Shown: in pieces, positions 1-11,979 of the stretch
How positions within the stretch are numbered: position 1 is the first letter of the stretch
How the letters are laid out: every line of letters starts with the position of its first letter
Source of the DNA: Owenia fusiformis
Lineage: Eukaryota > Annelida > Polychaeta > Sabellida > Oweniidae
Direction of reading: 5' to 3'
Assembly (NCBI GenBank): GCA_903813345.2
Contig: CAIIXF020000001.1
Coordinates: forward strand, 54,207,885-54,271,884
Length of the DNA: 64,000 bases
Notes under the pieces: model-generated
What the model saw: only the letters and a program-made list of their open reading frames with translations
Told to the model about the DNA's origin: nothing
Database searches by the model: none
Made by a program: the position numbers and the translations under genes

Positions 1-575
1 GTACACCTGACCTGAAAACTGTCCCAAAACCAAGTACTAAATCAAAACACTACGGCAAACGCAAGTCAACGTAAGCCCGACGTGCGGCCACCGCGGGACA
101 GTTCTGCGCTGGCAACGGCCTGTTGATTTCTAGAGGGACCGTACGGTCTATAATTTTTGCGGTCAGTAACATTTCTACGGTCGGATACTTTTGCAGTCAC
201 ATTTCCTACGACAGCCGCATGGGGAATTTTGAATTTCTAACGTTAATGTTTGTTTTTATTTTATTTACATATGTTTAGTACAATTTATAAATGTGCTAGG
301 ATATAATATCAAATAAAAAATGTTGAAACAATGGTGAAACATTGACCAATAGTAACATAATCTTTTGTAATATACGTTCAGTGACCTTACATCAGACATT
401 ATACATTTTGCGTCTGTTCACAGCAAAGATATGACAGCAAACCTGACATGAAACACTGTTTCAAGGTACATACTAGTAACCTATCAAAACACTACGGCAG
501 ACGCAAGTCAAAATGTGTGGCCATCGTGGGACCGTTCTTCGGTCTGGCAACGGCCTGCTGATTTCAACGTGGACC
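1..575. repeat. Direct repeat of about 140 bp, two copies
   Basis: The segments at about 1-145 and 430-575 are diverged direct copies. Both contain a shared core (TCAAAACACTACGGCA, then ACGCAAGTCAA) and a GGCAACGGCCTG block in the same order. Nothing coding is visible. The region lies 3' of the last visible exon of the leftmost gene, so it may be intronic to that gene. Element type is not recognised. Confidence 0.6.
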
Positions 576-879
576 GCAAATATTATAACTCCGGAAATTC
601 AATGATTTAATTGATCTGCAGTTGACGTACGGCCGCAGTACGACAAATGTGACTGGGTTGTAAGATGTCAATCTTCTTTATATGTTAAAGAAGTATTTTA
701 GAATCAAAGTCAATGTAAAACACTGTATTTGAAACATTTGAAATAAGGTGAATTGGATTGAAATTGAAAAAAAACTAGACTAACTTTCGTATTGCGCTAA
801 TACGAAATCAACGCGTTTTGGTATTGATACAAACTGGTGGTATGACATGCATGTAGAATGGACAAAATGTCTATCATAC

Positions 880-3800
880 CTCTGTTCCCCTATTGTATGA
901 TGAAAGTTTAAGAAAATTGTGGACTTCAGCTCCATACGTTGATCCTGCCACCAGTGTAAATGCAGAGCCGAGCTGAAGACTTCTTATAATTTGTAATACA
1001 AAGGATCTTACTTTCATCTTGTCAACATCGCTAATTGATTTTGACATGTCAATTATAAAGACTAAATCAAGACCACACACTTGGACGTTCGTTTCGACTG
1101 AAATAGAAAAATTGTACATTTCAATGTATGAAAAGTGTATCAATTCAAAAAAGGTCAACCGTCCCTATTCAAATGTTATTAAATCACGTTTAAAAATTGT
1201 TCAGTTTTGTTTACTTAAGTTTTTTATTTTAAGAAATACATAGTTTGAAATGCTGGTAGTATATACCATCTATCTATTTCACATATATATCGTGTTTTTC
1301 ATCCTGGCCCCCAGGGTGAAATTTACGTTTTATTATGTCCATATGATTTGTATCCTCCAACACATGCTAAACACATTTAATTTACTAAAAAACTAGATAT
1401 AATTGAGAATTTATGTAGCAGTCATTAGTTATATTTCTCAAAATAATTATTCGAAATCGTATTGGTGCATAGCTGAAATCTTAATGTTCGGAGGATACAA
1501 ATATTGGACAGTAAAACCTAGATTCACTACAAAAATAACAATATTTTGGCTGATGTTTTCGTTGTCTGTCATTTAAAAAATTATTCCCAGGGAAACTTTC
1601 TTGCGAAGATTTCAAAAGATTATGCAGCAACAACATATCAACAATGTTAACTTTACCAGAGTTTTGGAGGATACAAATAATATGGACATAATAAAACGTA
1701 TTCTGTTTTATGAGCATCACTGGTGATCCGCTCGATTACGCTGGTTACCGAAATGGTTCGTTTTGGTAACAAATGTCTTTTTTCATTATTTCACGCGTTG
1801 TAAACTGAATCCCAACGATGTTTTTTCTCACAAACGTGTATCAGCATCATATGTTTTAGAAAATGTACATGTTTGCGAAAAAATAGCTCAGAAGACAACA
1901 GAATCATCGATTTAATTCCTCACTTAAGGTACATAATCGGTTTGGGTTAAAAGTGCAGATCTTAACTTAAGTGAGGAATTAAATCGACGATTCTGTTGTC
2001 TTCTGAACTGTTTGTTCGCAAATATGTACATTTTCTTAAACATATGATACCGATACACGTTTGTGTAAAAAACATCGTGGGAATTCTGCCTACAACGTGT
2101 GAAATAAGAAAAAAGAAAAATCGTACCTTCGATGTTCCGACATTTTGTTAATAAAACGAACCGTTTCGGTAACCAGCGTAATCGAGTGGATCACCAGTGA
2201 GCATGAAATATCAAACAATCCCCTTTTGAGAGCCGGTTGCAAACATATATTTTTTGTTTTTATTCTAATAGCAAGATGGAAATTATTGAAGCACATGACA
2301 TGGTGCAGGCTTTGCTAGAATAACAGAATTGTACACATTCATGAATATATTATAGTGTTCCTTGGAATTTTCTAACCCGTGGAGTTGCCGATGTTTAGTT
2401 TAATTAGCTCAACGATTTTGAACTAAAATACGTTAAATGTTGAAAACCGATAACGGAATTTGGACATGTCTGGAATCATGGGCCTCTAGTAAACTGAAGC
2501 CAAATAAGGTCATATTTTGAGATCAACGTTGATTGCGTTATTTTTAGTTCTTGCATCTTACCCACGCCCTTTTCTTCTAATGTTTTTCTACATTCTGCAG
2601 CAAAGCGGGAACAGGGATATCGCATGGAAGTATCTATTCTTCTAAAACTTTCGGTCACACCTTTTCCATCTTCACAGTGGGCAAGCTCGTATATATTTTC
2701 CTTGCACACTAAATAATTGCAGGATGAGTTTGCATATTTGTACTTGGAACCAGGCGTGCACTCTGGAGAAAAACAAGCATTTTTATTCGTTGATACTAAT
2801 TGTATATGTTAAATTTTACTGTTTTCATTCAATCATTTGGGTCTTCTTAAAAAGTAACTCTATTGATAACATTAGAGAGTATGAGCGATTGGTCATACGT
2901 ATAGGTTGCGGGGTTTCGATTTTACTGACATTAGTGCGTGCGCACGACTCTACATGCGTGTGTTAACAATAAACACAGGGCTTTCATCAATGTACACGCG
3001 ACGTGACATCAGAAAAGTTATCAGGGTAATACTGAAATCATGACATAGAAGATGAAAAGTAAATGTGGATAGGCTTTGTCCACTTTTCAATTTTAATGAA
3101 AAAAATATTTAAAATGTCTTCTTACCTTGTTGATGGTCTCCCATTGCATAACGTACTCCAACGTTCCCCCTCCTACCAGCCTTTTTGCGGGCGGCGACTG
3201 AAAAATAATATTCGTTTTCTAATACTTATCATCTCTCGATACAGGTATAAGGCATTTGATACGACAATAAACCAATAAACCTACCAAAATCTATCAACAT
3301 TTTCTTTCATTCTGACATATAGTTATGGTCTCCATACTTTTGTCTGTCAAAAAATCTTACAATTTCCAATAACTTAACAAGTACTGTTTAGACTGAAAAT
3401 CTACAAATTCTCATTTTCAAATCAACATTTTCTCATGTTAAAGCCGTGTCTATCAGTTGCTTTTGTCCTACTTCATTGAATTTGTAAACAGATCTTATCA
3501 CATGGTTTCTGTAATATTTTATTTTATCCTACCTAAAGCATGTGAGCTTTAACACTGGGGATGAACTGGAAACGAGGGAGGTTTTGCCTCGTATCAAAAT
3601 GGCGGGGCGTGAAAAAATTTCTTTAGGTAAGATTTTTGTTTTTTACAATTTTCGTGCTTTTATCCTTCAAATTAAAACTTAATATTTGGCAAGTAAATAG
3701 TTTATAAGTTCCGATTTATAATATGATTGCAAATTAGAAATCAATACAGACATTGCTGAGATATTTACATTTCAATTCTCTCACTTAGGAAACGAGGCAC

Positions 3801-6800
3801 CTGTCTACATTTTGTAACAATGAAACGAGGCAATGTTTGACTTGCAACGAGGCAACTATTCTTTCTGTGATAGTGTCTACATTTAATGATCTTATTTCCA
3901 CCGTTCTGGTCACATACGACCGATTACGTTTTACACGATATACATGATTATATATGTAAGAGTTAAAGGGATCCACCACCTTACAAAACTTCTTAACGGA
4001 GAGGAATAAGGGAAAATGCTTGCCGGATTCTGAATCTGTGTATTTTTTAATGATTTTTCACCGTCTTAGAATTTCAATTTTTTTCCTTTGAAAAAATGAG
4101 ATTTGCATTGTTTTCCAATTAGAAAAATGAGTAAACATGAATAGCTCGAAATCTAACGGTGAGATTTTGTTTTAATAAATCATGGATATCAAGGCTAAAT
4201 ATAGCTATACAGTAAACATAAAAAAGCAATGCTTGAACTCTTCATATTCACACAAAAAATTAATTAGTAAATGAGGTTTGATATTTGTGAGAATAAGTTG
4301 TACGAGGTGCAATGCTCTACAAACACCAGACTACAGGGTGGATTAGGATCAATGACACACATAAAAATTAATCTAAAAATATTTCATGATAATTATCTCA
4401 AACAAAAGCAGTTAGCGAAGGATACATAGAGGATATCCTATGATTTATGAGTGATATGATTTTTATCCACGAATGGATATGATATCTGCACGAGCGAGCG
4501 TAGCGAGAGAGTGCAGATATCAATATCCATGAGTGGATTAAAATCATATCACGAGTAAATCATAGGATGTTCTTTTTATTCCATAGTTAAAGTCATCGTC
4601 AGAATCGTCGGAAATTAAAGATGTCATTTTAAAAGCAAAAAAGGCTCCAAAACGTAATAAAATATGTAGTTTGGATGTTCATTTATGTCTGTGGATTATA
4701 TTTTATACCACAAACACTTATAAATACCTGAAATTTGCAATAAAAGTGCCCAAAAATTGTTGTTTCGAAATTCCCCATTTTTCCTGTATCGCGCTAGTCA
4801 CGTGACCCTTACGCGTAGCAGGCAATGCCTAGTATTACAGATATTACAGTACATATTTCAACATGTTCAATATGGCAAACATCAGCGATTCTGACTCCCG
4901 GGTTCTGGGAAATGGCTATATATAAATCGGCGAGAGGGTGTTATTTAAGGAGGACAATTTAAGGAGGGGAAATATGTCCAAGTATGCCAGTAAAAGAGCA
5001 GATATGGACTTTAGACAAGTACTATGACGGAGAATCAACTAAAAAAATGTGCGTTCTGAAGACCCGTTGCCATTGACTGAGAATCCCAGCGATCCTATAA
5101 TCCTACTCAGTTTGAATTTAGACGCGGAAAACAGGTTATGAAAACGGGCTCTCTGCAAAGTTATCAAATTTAGAAAATATGGATCTTGTTTTTGAGTGGC
5201 TTAACAAGCATTCGGATACAAGACTTGGCGCTATCTCTTGTCAAATACACGCAGACTTGCAGTAACTTGAAATTGGCCATTGCAAATTGCAAAATCAGAT
5301 CGTCAAATTAATCGCTTCGTTTTTAAACGTATGCTTCATATCTTCATCCAAAACTTTAGGATTCGATAGAGATAAGTTTAAACTTGTACAGGAAGAAATG
5401 GGAGATCCTACCTTAATTTAGAATCGCTGATTTCTCTGGACAAATTCCGAGAAGAAAGTGTTCAACATCGCGATCAGCTCAGACTAAACTTACATGTCGT
5501 GCATGTCACTCTGAACTCACGTGATAAAATACGGCATTTTGATTGGTTACTACTCGTGTTGTCATGACGCGAAAAACAATAGTAAACACTGAATATGTTA
5601 ATGAACTGTCATATATGGAGCAATTGTCTTTCTGATTGGTTAACTTTACACGCCTCCTAAATGAATATAGTAGTCGTAGTAAATGATTCATTGATAACTC
5701 TGAAAGTGGGCGTGACCAGCTTTATTTTGACACCAAATTCAAGATGTTTCAAATAAAAATGGCCTTGCAAGACGAGGTTGAAATATCGGCAGTATGATAC
5801 TGATATGGTCTACGATAGATCAAAATTGACTGCCCCGCGTCATATGTCAGGTGAGCCTATATTTGTTGAAAAATGAAAGAGATAGTGACACTTTTTAATC
5901 TTAAGTTAATACCAATATTACAAACACATATCTATTTTTTTCATTAAATATTTATTTCTTCATTATACATACATTTGTTTTACCCTGCATTGATTTATTT
6001 TTGCAAAACCTTTGCTATTAGATCTTTAAGTGATTTAATTCGAATTTTCCAAACGATCGGGCGATGTTGACACTTAGCCTCGTTTTGAGTCTGAAGTAGC
6101 AAAAATCCATAAACCATCGCATACGACGTCGTATGTCATGGTTAAAAAACCGTATGCTATGGTTAAGTGAAAATTTGTCAAACATATCATATTTTACCAC
6201 TGATTACAAAAAATACCGTTTTTATTTTCACATGTTATCCTATGAATATCATGCTAACTATGGAATAAATTTCATTACACTCAATAAATAGTTATCACTT
6301 TTTACTCTATATACATATCTCATGGGAATGTATTTCCATCTGCTCAAGATATCATATTTTAGCTTCGAAAATCACAATCGTTGGATAATACATTTGTCTC
6401 AGAATGATAGGCCACCCTGTAGCAATGTAGCTTTCACTTAAAGTGTACCCTTGAGAATAATGAACTTCAAATTGGTCTTGCTTTTGTGGTGTATGTGGCT
6501 TTTTAGCAAATCTGCCACGCTCATTTCTTTCCAGAACCATCTTGTTCAAATGTATCACTATACGCGCATGTATAGACTGATGACATAGATATACATATAA
6601 ATTTTATGTTAGGCCAGGGTAATTAAATTAGTTGTTTCTCTTTCTTCTATTTTTCAAAATTGATACGGGAATGACGGTTTTTATATTACCTTTTTGTCTA
6701 TCTAAAATGCTGATGAGGGACGGGATGATTTTTTTCTTTAAAATAACTGTAAAAAACTAATTTTGAAGGAAATAAACTAAAAATACATGCCACATGGTGA

Positions 6801-7296
6801 TTTTAAATGAACAGGGACGCTTCTTTTTATAGGCCCCGTTCTGTAAAAACAAAACATTTTTAATTAAATATGGTTGCCTCGTTTCATTCTTAAGAATGCT
6901 ATATAGCTGCCTCGTTTCCTTGAGAAACATGCCTCGTTTCCTAAGTGAGAGAATTGATATGTAAATATCTCAGCAATGCCAGTATTGATTTCTAATTTGT
7001 AATCATATTATAAAACCGGAACTTATGAACTATTTACTTGCCAAATATTAAGTTTTAATTTGAAGGATAAAAGCACGAAAATTGTAAAAAACAAAAATCT
7101 TACCGAATTTTTTCACGCGCCGCCATTTTGATACGAAGCAAAACCTCCCTCGTTTCCAGTTCATCCCCAGTGTTTAAAAGCGTTATGGTCATGTTTCCAT
7201 TCTGCGATACTTACACAAGCCATCTAGGCCGGTGGCTGTAGTTGTTTCAAGAACACAACATAGCACTATGATTACAGATGCAACGTAGGTCCTCAT
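880..7296 (-). CDS. Secreted vWA-domain protein, copy A (5' four coding exons; 3' end off window)
   Basis: Coding exons on the minus strand, in order, are 7296-7215, 3197-3126, 2762-2562 and 1097-880 (191 codons so far). Phases join as 1, 1, 1, 0. The start encodes MRTYVASVIIVLCC, a clear signal peptide. A short basic linker (AARKKAGRRG) follows, then a small six-cysteine module, then the front half of a vWA domain with a MIDAS-type DMSKS motif after CGLDLVFII. Each splice site reads as consensus (gtaagt/gtaaga donors, pyrimidine-rich cag acceptors). The exon plan matches the complete paralogue at 19428-22532 exon for exon, so two further exons (rest of vWA and C-terminus) are expected left of position 1; I do not see them in 1-870. 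The protein is presumably secreted and adhesive or matrix-associated; its ligand is unknown. It could instead be a truncated pseudogene if the missing exons are absent from the genome. Confidence 0.75.
1324..1701. mobile_element. TA-flanked MITE with 36 bp inverted ends
   Basis: The ends at 1325-1360 and 1664-1699 are inverted copies (ACGTTTTATTATGTCC inward to ATCCTCCAA) with one clear mismatch. TA dinucleotides at the ends suit Tc1/mariner-type target duplication. The 300 bp interior has no credible ORF. The element lies in the intron between exons 3 and 4 of the vWA gene copy A. Confidence 0.6.
1717..2200. mobile_element. Near-complete palindrome (foldback element)
   Basis: Left arm 1717-1928 and right arm 1966-2200 are inverted copies around a loop of about 37 nt. 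The outer end is TCACTGGTGATCC and its complement. Inner landmarks include GATTACGCTGGTTACCGAAA at 1733 and TTAATTCCTCACTTAAG at the stem top. Small indels separate the arms. It sits 16 bp from the preceding MITE in the same intron. No ORF is supported. Confidence 0.7.
2200..2561. other. Intronic sequence, nothing recognised
   Basis: This is the remainder of the third intron of vWA copy A. I see no coding signal or repeat structure here. Confidence 0.5.
4435..4568. repeat. Nested hairpin
   Basis: ATCCTATGATTTA at 4435 pairs with its complement ending at 4568, with further pairing through GATATGATTTTTATCCAC and TGGATATGATATCTGCAC. The loop carries CGAGCGAGCGTAGCGAGAG. It lies inside the larger TIR element and looks like a separate small insertion. 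Confidence 0.6.
4960..5440 (+). pseudogene. Possible decayed coding stretch inside the TIR element
   Basis: Several short same-strand frames read like protein (for example LSNLENMDLVFEWLNKHSD near 5160-5220) but are separated by stops and frame changes. I do not recognise the family. It may be a remnant of a protein once carried by the surrounding transposon; this is a weak call based on composition only. Confidence 0.2.
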
Positions 7297-8429
7297 GTCT
7301 TAAGTAAATATTTCCTAAAATGCACATAAATTTTAAATATTTTAAAATTTTTAAATAAATCTCATTTGTTACCTCAAAAATACAAATAAAATTGATGTTG
7401 GATTGTAACTGCAGAATAAATATAAATTATAGGAAAAACGATGTGTCGTTTAACTTTGCCATCTAAATATGATATTAGGGAGTTTAAGCTAGCAATGTTT
7501 TTCATAATCTAAACGTGAACAGAAAATATTTAAGCGATTGGGCGATTGGTCATACGTGTAGGTTGGCGTTTCAATTTTTATATGCAAGCCTAAACTTCCT
7601 ATTCATTTTGTAAACCGTATGTTTTTTAGATTGATAAATACGAAAAGTATTATTTTGTCTTCACTTTGGTATCGATTGTCTCCTATATTGGATATGTAAA
7701 TTGGGATAAGTCAAAAGATAAATAAAGTCATTTCCATCCCGTCTCCTAAGAGCAGTTCAATAATATACAGGTTTTGTAGATAGAAAAATCTCGAAACAAC
7801 TAGCACGGGCACAGAATCCAACAATGAGGTAATTTGATGACCAATTAAACTTTAGAAGAGGGCATTTATATCCAAAGAAACTTTGTAAGTTATGGATAAA
7901 CGATGCGTCTTGGGCATTAGGAAAAATAATGGTTAAGAGGCGATAACTTAAGAGCCAAGACGAATAGTTTGTCTAACATAAACCACTGCACGCAGGGTAA
8001 CACACTATGTACTGAGTGTTATTAAAGATAAATTGTCCATGATTAAATTTTAGGAAATTTCTTTCGTATTGACTATGAGGTAAATGCATTGAGAAGGGAG
8101 TGCGTGTAATTAGTTCAGCTATGCAGTGCACTGTATGTAACAGGGTTAACAGTTTACAGTTTGGTCTCTTTATGTTTACTATTCAACTATTGAAAGAGTG
8201 AATAGGGTAAAATTAGTTCAGCTTTAGTGCACAGCATGTGACAGCCAATCGTCTTTTGTGCCACACTGGTTTTGGATAATTAAAATAATGCACTCCTCTT
8301 TATTATAGCTAGAGATTCTTAAAAATAAGATACAGGACAATTTAAAGGGCAAAGGATGGGTATCGATATGGCGAACTTTTCGAACATACGTTTAAACCAG
8401 TCATCAAGAAATTCTGAAAATTTTACACA
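7297..8429. other. Upstream region of vWA copy A, no gene seen
   Basis: This holds the presumed 5' UTR or promoter of the minus-strand vWA gene copy A. The bases just before its ATG read as a possible 3' splice site (ttacttaag before ACATG), so a 5' UTR intron is possible. Nothing else is recognised. Confidence 0.35.
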
Positions 8430-9100
8430 TTGTCAATTTAATGGTCATATTTTGAATGGTAACAATATAATTTGATATAGATATATATACTTTTCTCTAT
8501 ATATTGTTTTAGAAAACACATCGGACACGTCTTTTGTTCTTGGTATAAAATGTTCGGAATGAAATGAAATATCTTTCCGAACCTCATTGGAACAAAATGA
8601 CATAAACACAGCGTGTTTATGTCTCTCAATATTGTAATTATACAAAGGAAAGTTTGGTTGATTTAAAAAAAGTATCTTGTTAATGAAATTAAAGGGTTAT
8701 CTTAGTTTTTATCTATTTCTGAGGTTTTTGTTTTAATTTTTGAACACTTTTTCTTAAATCAACCAAAATTTCCTTTGTACAACTGTAATATTGGGAAGTC
8801 TAAGAAAATGTTGTTATATGCTATTTTGTTCAAACAAGCTTCGGAAAGATGTTTTATTTCATTCTCAAGAAATGGTAAAAAGGAACAAAAGAAAATTGCA
8901 CTAAAAACAAAAGATGTTAACAAAAACAGTTATATAAAATATGTATAAATTTTGCATTGAATTGTTGTCAATCAGTCAACATTGGATAAAGGACAGTGTA
9001 TTTTTACGGAATGTTTTCAATAATTGGTTCAAGAGAAAAACATTGTGTTGAATTCAGTTTTCCATATCGATACCAATCCTTTAGTTTCCGTATTGCATAT
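8430..9100. mobile_element. Foldback repeat, uninterrupted copy
   Basis: This segment is an imperfect palindrome: GAATGAAATGAAATATCTTTCC at about 8556-8578 pairs with GGAAAGATG..ATTTCATTC near 8845-8866, and ACAAAGGAAAGTTTGGTTGA at about 8643 pairs with its complement near 8755-8780. The central spacer is around 8700-8740. A second copy in the same orientation is at 60345-60571 plus 63132-63590, where a LINE splits it. No protein is encoded; short antisense frames shared by the two copies are incidental. Confidence 0.7.
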
Positions 9101-9143
9101 TTCTGGCAAGTTGTCACCGTGGCAGAGTTCACAGTAAAGTCCA

Positions 9144-11979
9144 CCCTTATAAAAAATTCAACCTTGAAAGTCCGAATTTAAACCGTTTCCATCAATCATT
9201 GAATACTGATTGTTTCAACTACTAAGATCAAAGGAAAAACCATTGTACGGTGATAAGCAATCATTGTGCAACCATTGCGTTCAACCAAACAAAGTCAACT
9301 CTTTTTCAATGACTGCGCAACCATTTCTATACAATCATTGTAATCTGCAACCATTGTAAACTGCAACCATTTCACATTGAAATGTAAATGGTTGCAATAC
9401 ATTTTGTTCAATGATTACATAGTTCAAGCCCTGCAACCATCCTGAATTGGTATCGTTCCAAAAAAGTAATCATTTTACTTGAATTAAAATTATCTTTAAG
9501 TAAGGATTTCATTCTACCTCTATTCAACAACAGTATATTAGGATATTTTTTCTGCAAGCATACATGCATGTTTATTATAGTAAATTACTAAATTCATGTT
9601 CATATGTTTCTTTCTCCAGTACGGATTTAGGAATGCGATACCAGACTAGTTTTCCACTCAATGGCATATGATAATTTATGTTCTCTGTCATTTACATTAT
9701 TTACACAATTAAAAGTACCATATCTAGTGTTCATTTCCCGTTATCTGATATTGCCAAAATAATGTATTTTTAATATAATTAATTATGAAAAGAATTGAGC
9801 AAAATTCCAATTTGGTTAAGAAATTGACCAAGGAAAATCTTAAGATTTCCTTTAAACTTTAATAACAAAATCACAAGATGAGACACCATTGTTTTTGTTC
9901 ATGATTAGACTGATATACATGTATGATCAAAAGAAGCAGGGTATGATGTACAAAATAATACAAACATGTAATCACAAGTTGATTGCTTTATTTAGTGAAA
10001 ATGTTTTTATAGTAATAATGCATTCAGGCACCAAAGACTTAATTTTCACAGTTTCAATGGAAAACATCTGAATTAATAATTTCAGTAAAATTTTGTCAAG
10101 GTAGATGGATTATTGCTATACCCATGATATACAAATAGATTGGTTTGGGTACATATTGATATCGGAGGGTTTAGCTCAGGACCCCCACAAAAGTTTATAT
10201 ACAATGAACAGGCCAGTAGTCAGCCCCCCCCCCAGCAAAATGGGTCTTCAAATGTATCCATGTGTAGTTAACACCAAATATCAAGAGTATGACTCACTAA
10301 AATTTAAAAAATACAAACAAGAGGACTATTTTGATATTGACTGTATATTATGTGTGAAACACATTATTCACAACAGATTTAATTACCATGTTCTTTCTTG
10401 GCAAATATTTTTTATAACAATGCTCAACACAACAATACCTACTACATATTGATATTCTCATGGGTTTAAGAAAATCAAAATGCTTGAACAGCCAATTAAA
10501 ACGGTTGAACAGCTAATTAAAACGGTTGAACAGCTAATTAAAACGGTTGAACGGCTAATTAAAATGCTTGACCAGAAAAAGGGTTCATAGTCCTAGTTTC
10601 TGTTATATCTATTTTCATCTTGTGTTATACTATATATTTATTTTAATTATCTATTTCATGCAGAGGGGGGGGGGGAGTTAAAATTTAAAAAGTGTTTTCA
10701 GATTTTTGAGGGTTTATTTCTTTATTCAATTACTTCAATAAGTGCTGAGAAATCTCAAATAGCAAGTATATGAAACTGCAAATAATATTTTCAGAATATT
10801 TTATTTCATTTTTCTCCATAAGTCCATGGTTTTAATTTATTCACTAGGGCAGAGCATTTGTACTGAAGTGTTTTCAGTTTAAATGATATGTGTTGATGAT
10901 TAAAAAATAAAAACCAAAAACAGGGCTTATTTTTCAAAACTCTAAACTTGGAAAAATCTGGAGGAAAATATGGGAGATTTTCTTTGGCAAATTATTTATC
11001 AAGTTCTGTGTATGGAATAATTTAAATTACATAGGATGCTTCCTTTATAGCAGACTCTAATCAAACTGATATAATAAGGTTTGTTTTGCCTTGCCGAATT
11101 ATTTTTGTTTTGTTTATGGATTAATGGATTAATAAAGTTTCTTCAGACACATCCTTCAAAGCAGACTCTAATCAAACTAGATAGACTGGGTCTAACTGTA
11201 ATCAGAGTTTTTTAAGTTATGCTTATCGACTTAATTATTTAAAACACATCCTGTAATGTCTGATTGCATTTTCTCTATCAAATCAAAAATATCAAATCAA
11301 AACAGATTATTTTCCCATTGAAGGATTTCTTCCTTCCAGACACATCTTCCTTCCTTTATAATTGCGATGATTGCAAGGTGAAGTGTAAAATCCAAGACTT
11401 GACCCAATCAACATTTTTTTCAAATGATTTTGCAATAACTTAAAAAGTAGTGAAGTGATTTTGTAAAAATGATAGTCATGACAGCGAGGGGGATTTGCTA
11501 TGCCTAAGCATTGCTGTTATCTAGATAATATACATGTGAGTTAGACAATCACCATCCTTCAAAGTTAGATAAAAATTGGTTCAATATATTTTCATTCACA
11601 AGACAAGTTTACTTAACTATTTCAATACTTTAAATATCTTTTTGATCAAACCATTTAAATTCTGACAGTATGCATGAAATACACACATTTGAAATATTTT
11701 TTAAAGAGCAAGATAATTATTTTATGTTGTATTGAGATAAAATTGCCATAGTTTTAAAGGGTTGCATTCGATTGAAACGGTTGCAAGAAATGCAACCAAA
11801 ATTGTCAAGCGTTTACAATGGTTACATATGATTGAAACATTTCAATGAGTTTACAACCAAAATTGTAATGGTTGCATCGTAACGGTTGGCATGGTTGCAT
11901 AAATGATCGGATCAATGATTGTACAATGATTGTGCAACGGTTTAAATTCGGACTTTCAAGGTTGAATTTTTTATAAGGG
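9144..11979. mobile_element. 2.8 kb DNA transposon-like element with perfect 44 bp TIRs
   Basis: The ends 9144-9187 and 11936-11979 are exact inverted copies over 44 bp (CCCTTATAAAAAATTCAACC inward). Subterminal DNA at each end is packed with CAACCATT/CAATCATTG motifs, left in one orientation and right as AATGGTTG/GGTTGCA, as expected for clustered transposase-binding sites. The interior has only short frames and two homopolymer runs (C9-10 near 10216, G10 near 10665), so it is non-autonomous. Both flanks contain CAGTAA but no clean adjoining target duplication is seen; family is unassigned (hAT-like by subterminal motif style only). Confidence 0.75.
10481..10575. repeat. 21 bp tandem repeat, about 4 copies
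   Basis: The unit GGTTGAACAGCTAATTAAAAC is repeated about four times with small changes. It is internal to the 44 bp-TIR element. Confidence 0.8.

Larger units (their letters stand above)
3552..7173. mobile_element. 3.6 kb element with 245 bp terminal inverted repeats and TTA target duplication
   Basis: The left end 3552-3798 (ACACTGGGGATGAACTGG...) and right end 6931-7173 are inverted copies over about 245 bp at high identity. TTA trinucleotides at 3549-3551 and 7174-7176 fit a 3 bp target-site duplication, which is known for PIF/Harbinger-like elements; the family assignment is inference. A GAAACGAGGCA motif recurs several times just inside each end. No intact transposase ORF is visible, so the element appears non-autonomous. 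It makes up about 90 percent of the first coding intron (3198-7214) of vWA copy A and contains nested repeats. Confidence 0.75.

Noticed and set aside
1-870. Exons 5 and 6 of vWA copy A
   Set aside because: No segment resembles the GTAT or VLVLTDG exons of copy B on either strand, so I treat them as outside the window.
8438-8645. Frame shared between the two foldback copies (also at 60335-60541)
   Set aside because: Similarity of the translations follows from DNA repeat homology; both are short, with no independent coding evidence.
10105-10452. 115-codon frame within the 44 bp-TIR element
   Set aside because: It crosses a C homopolymer and shows no transposase motif.
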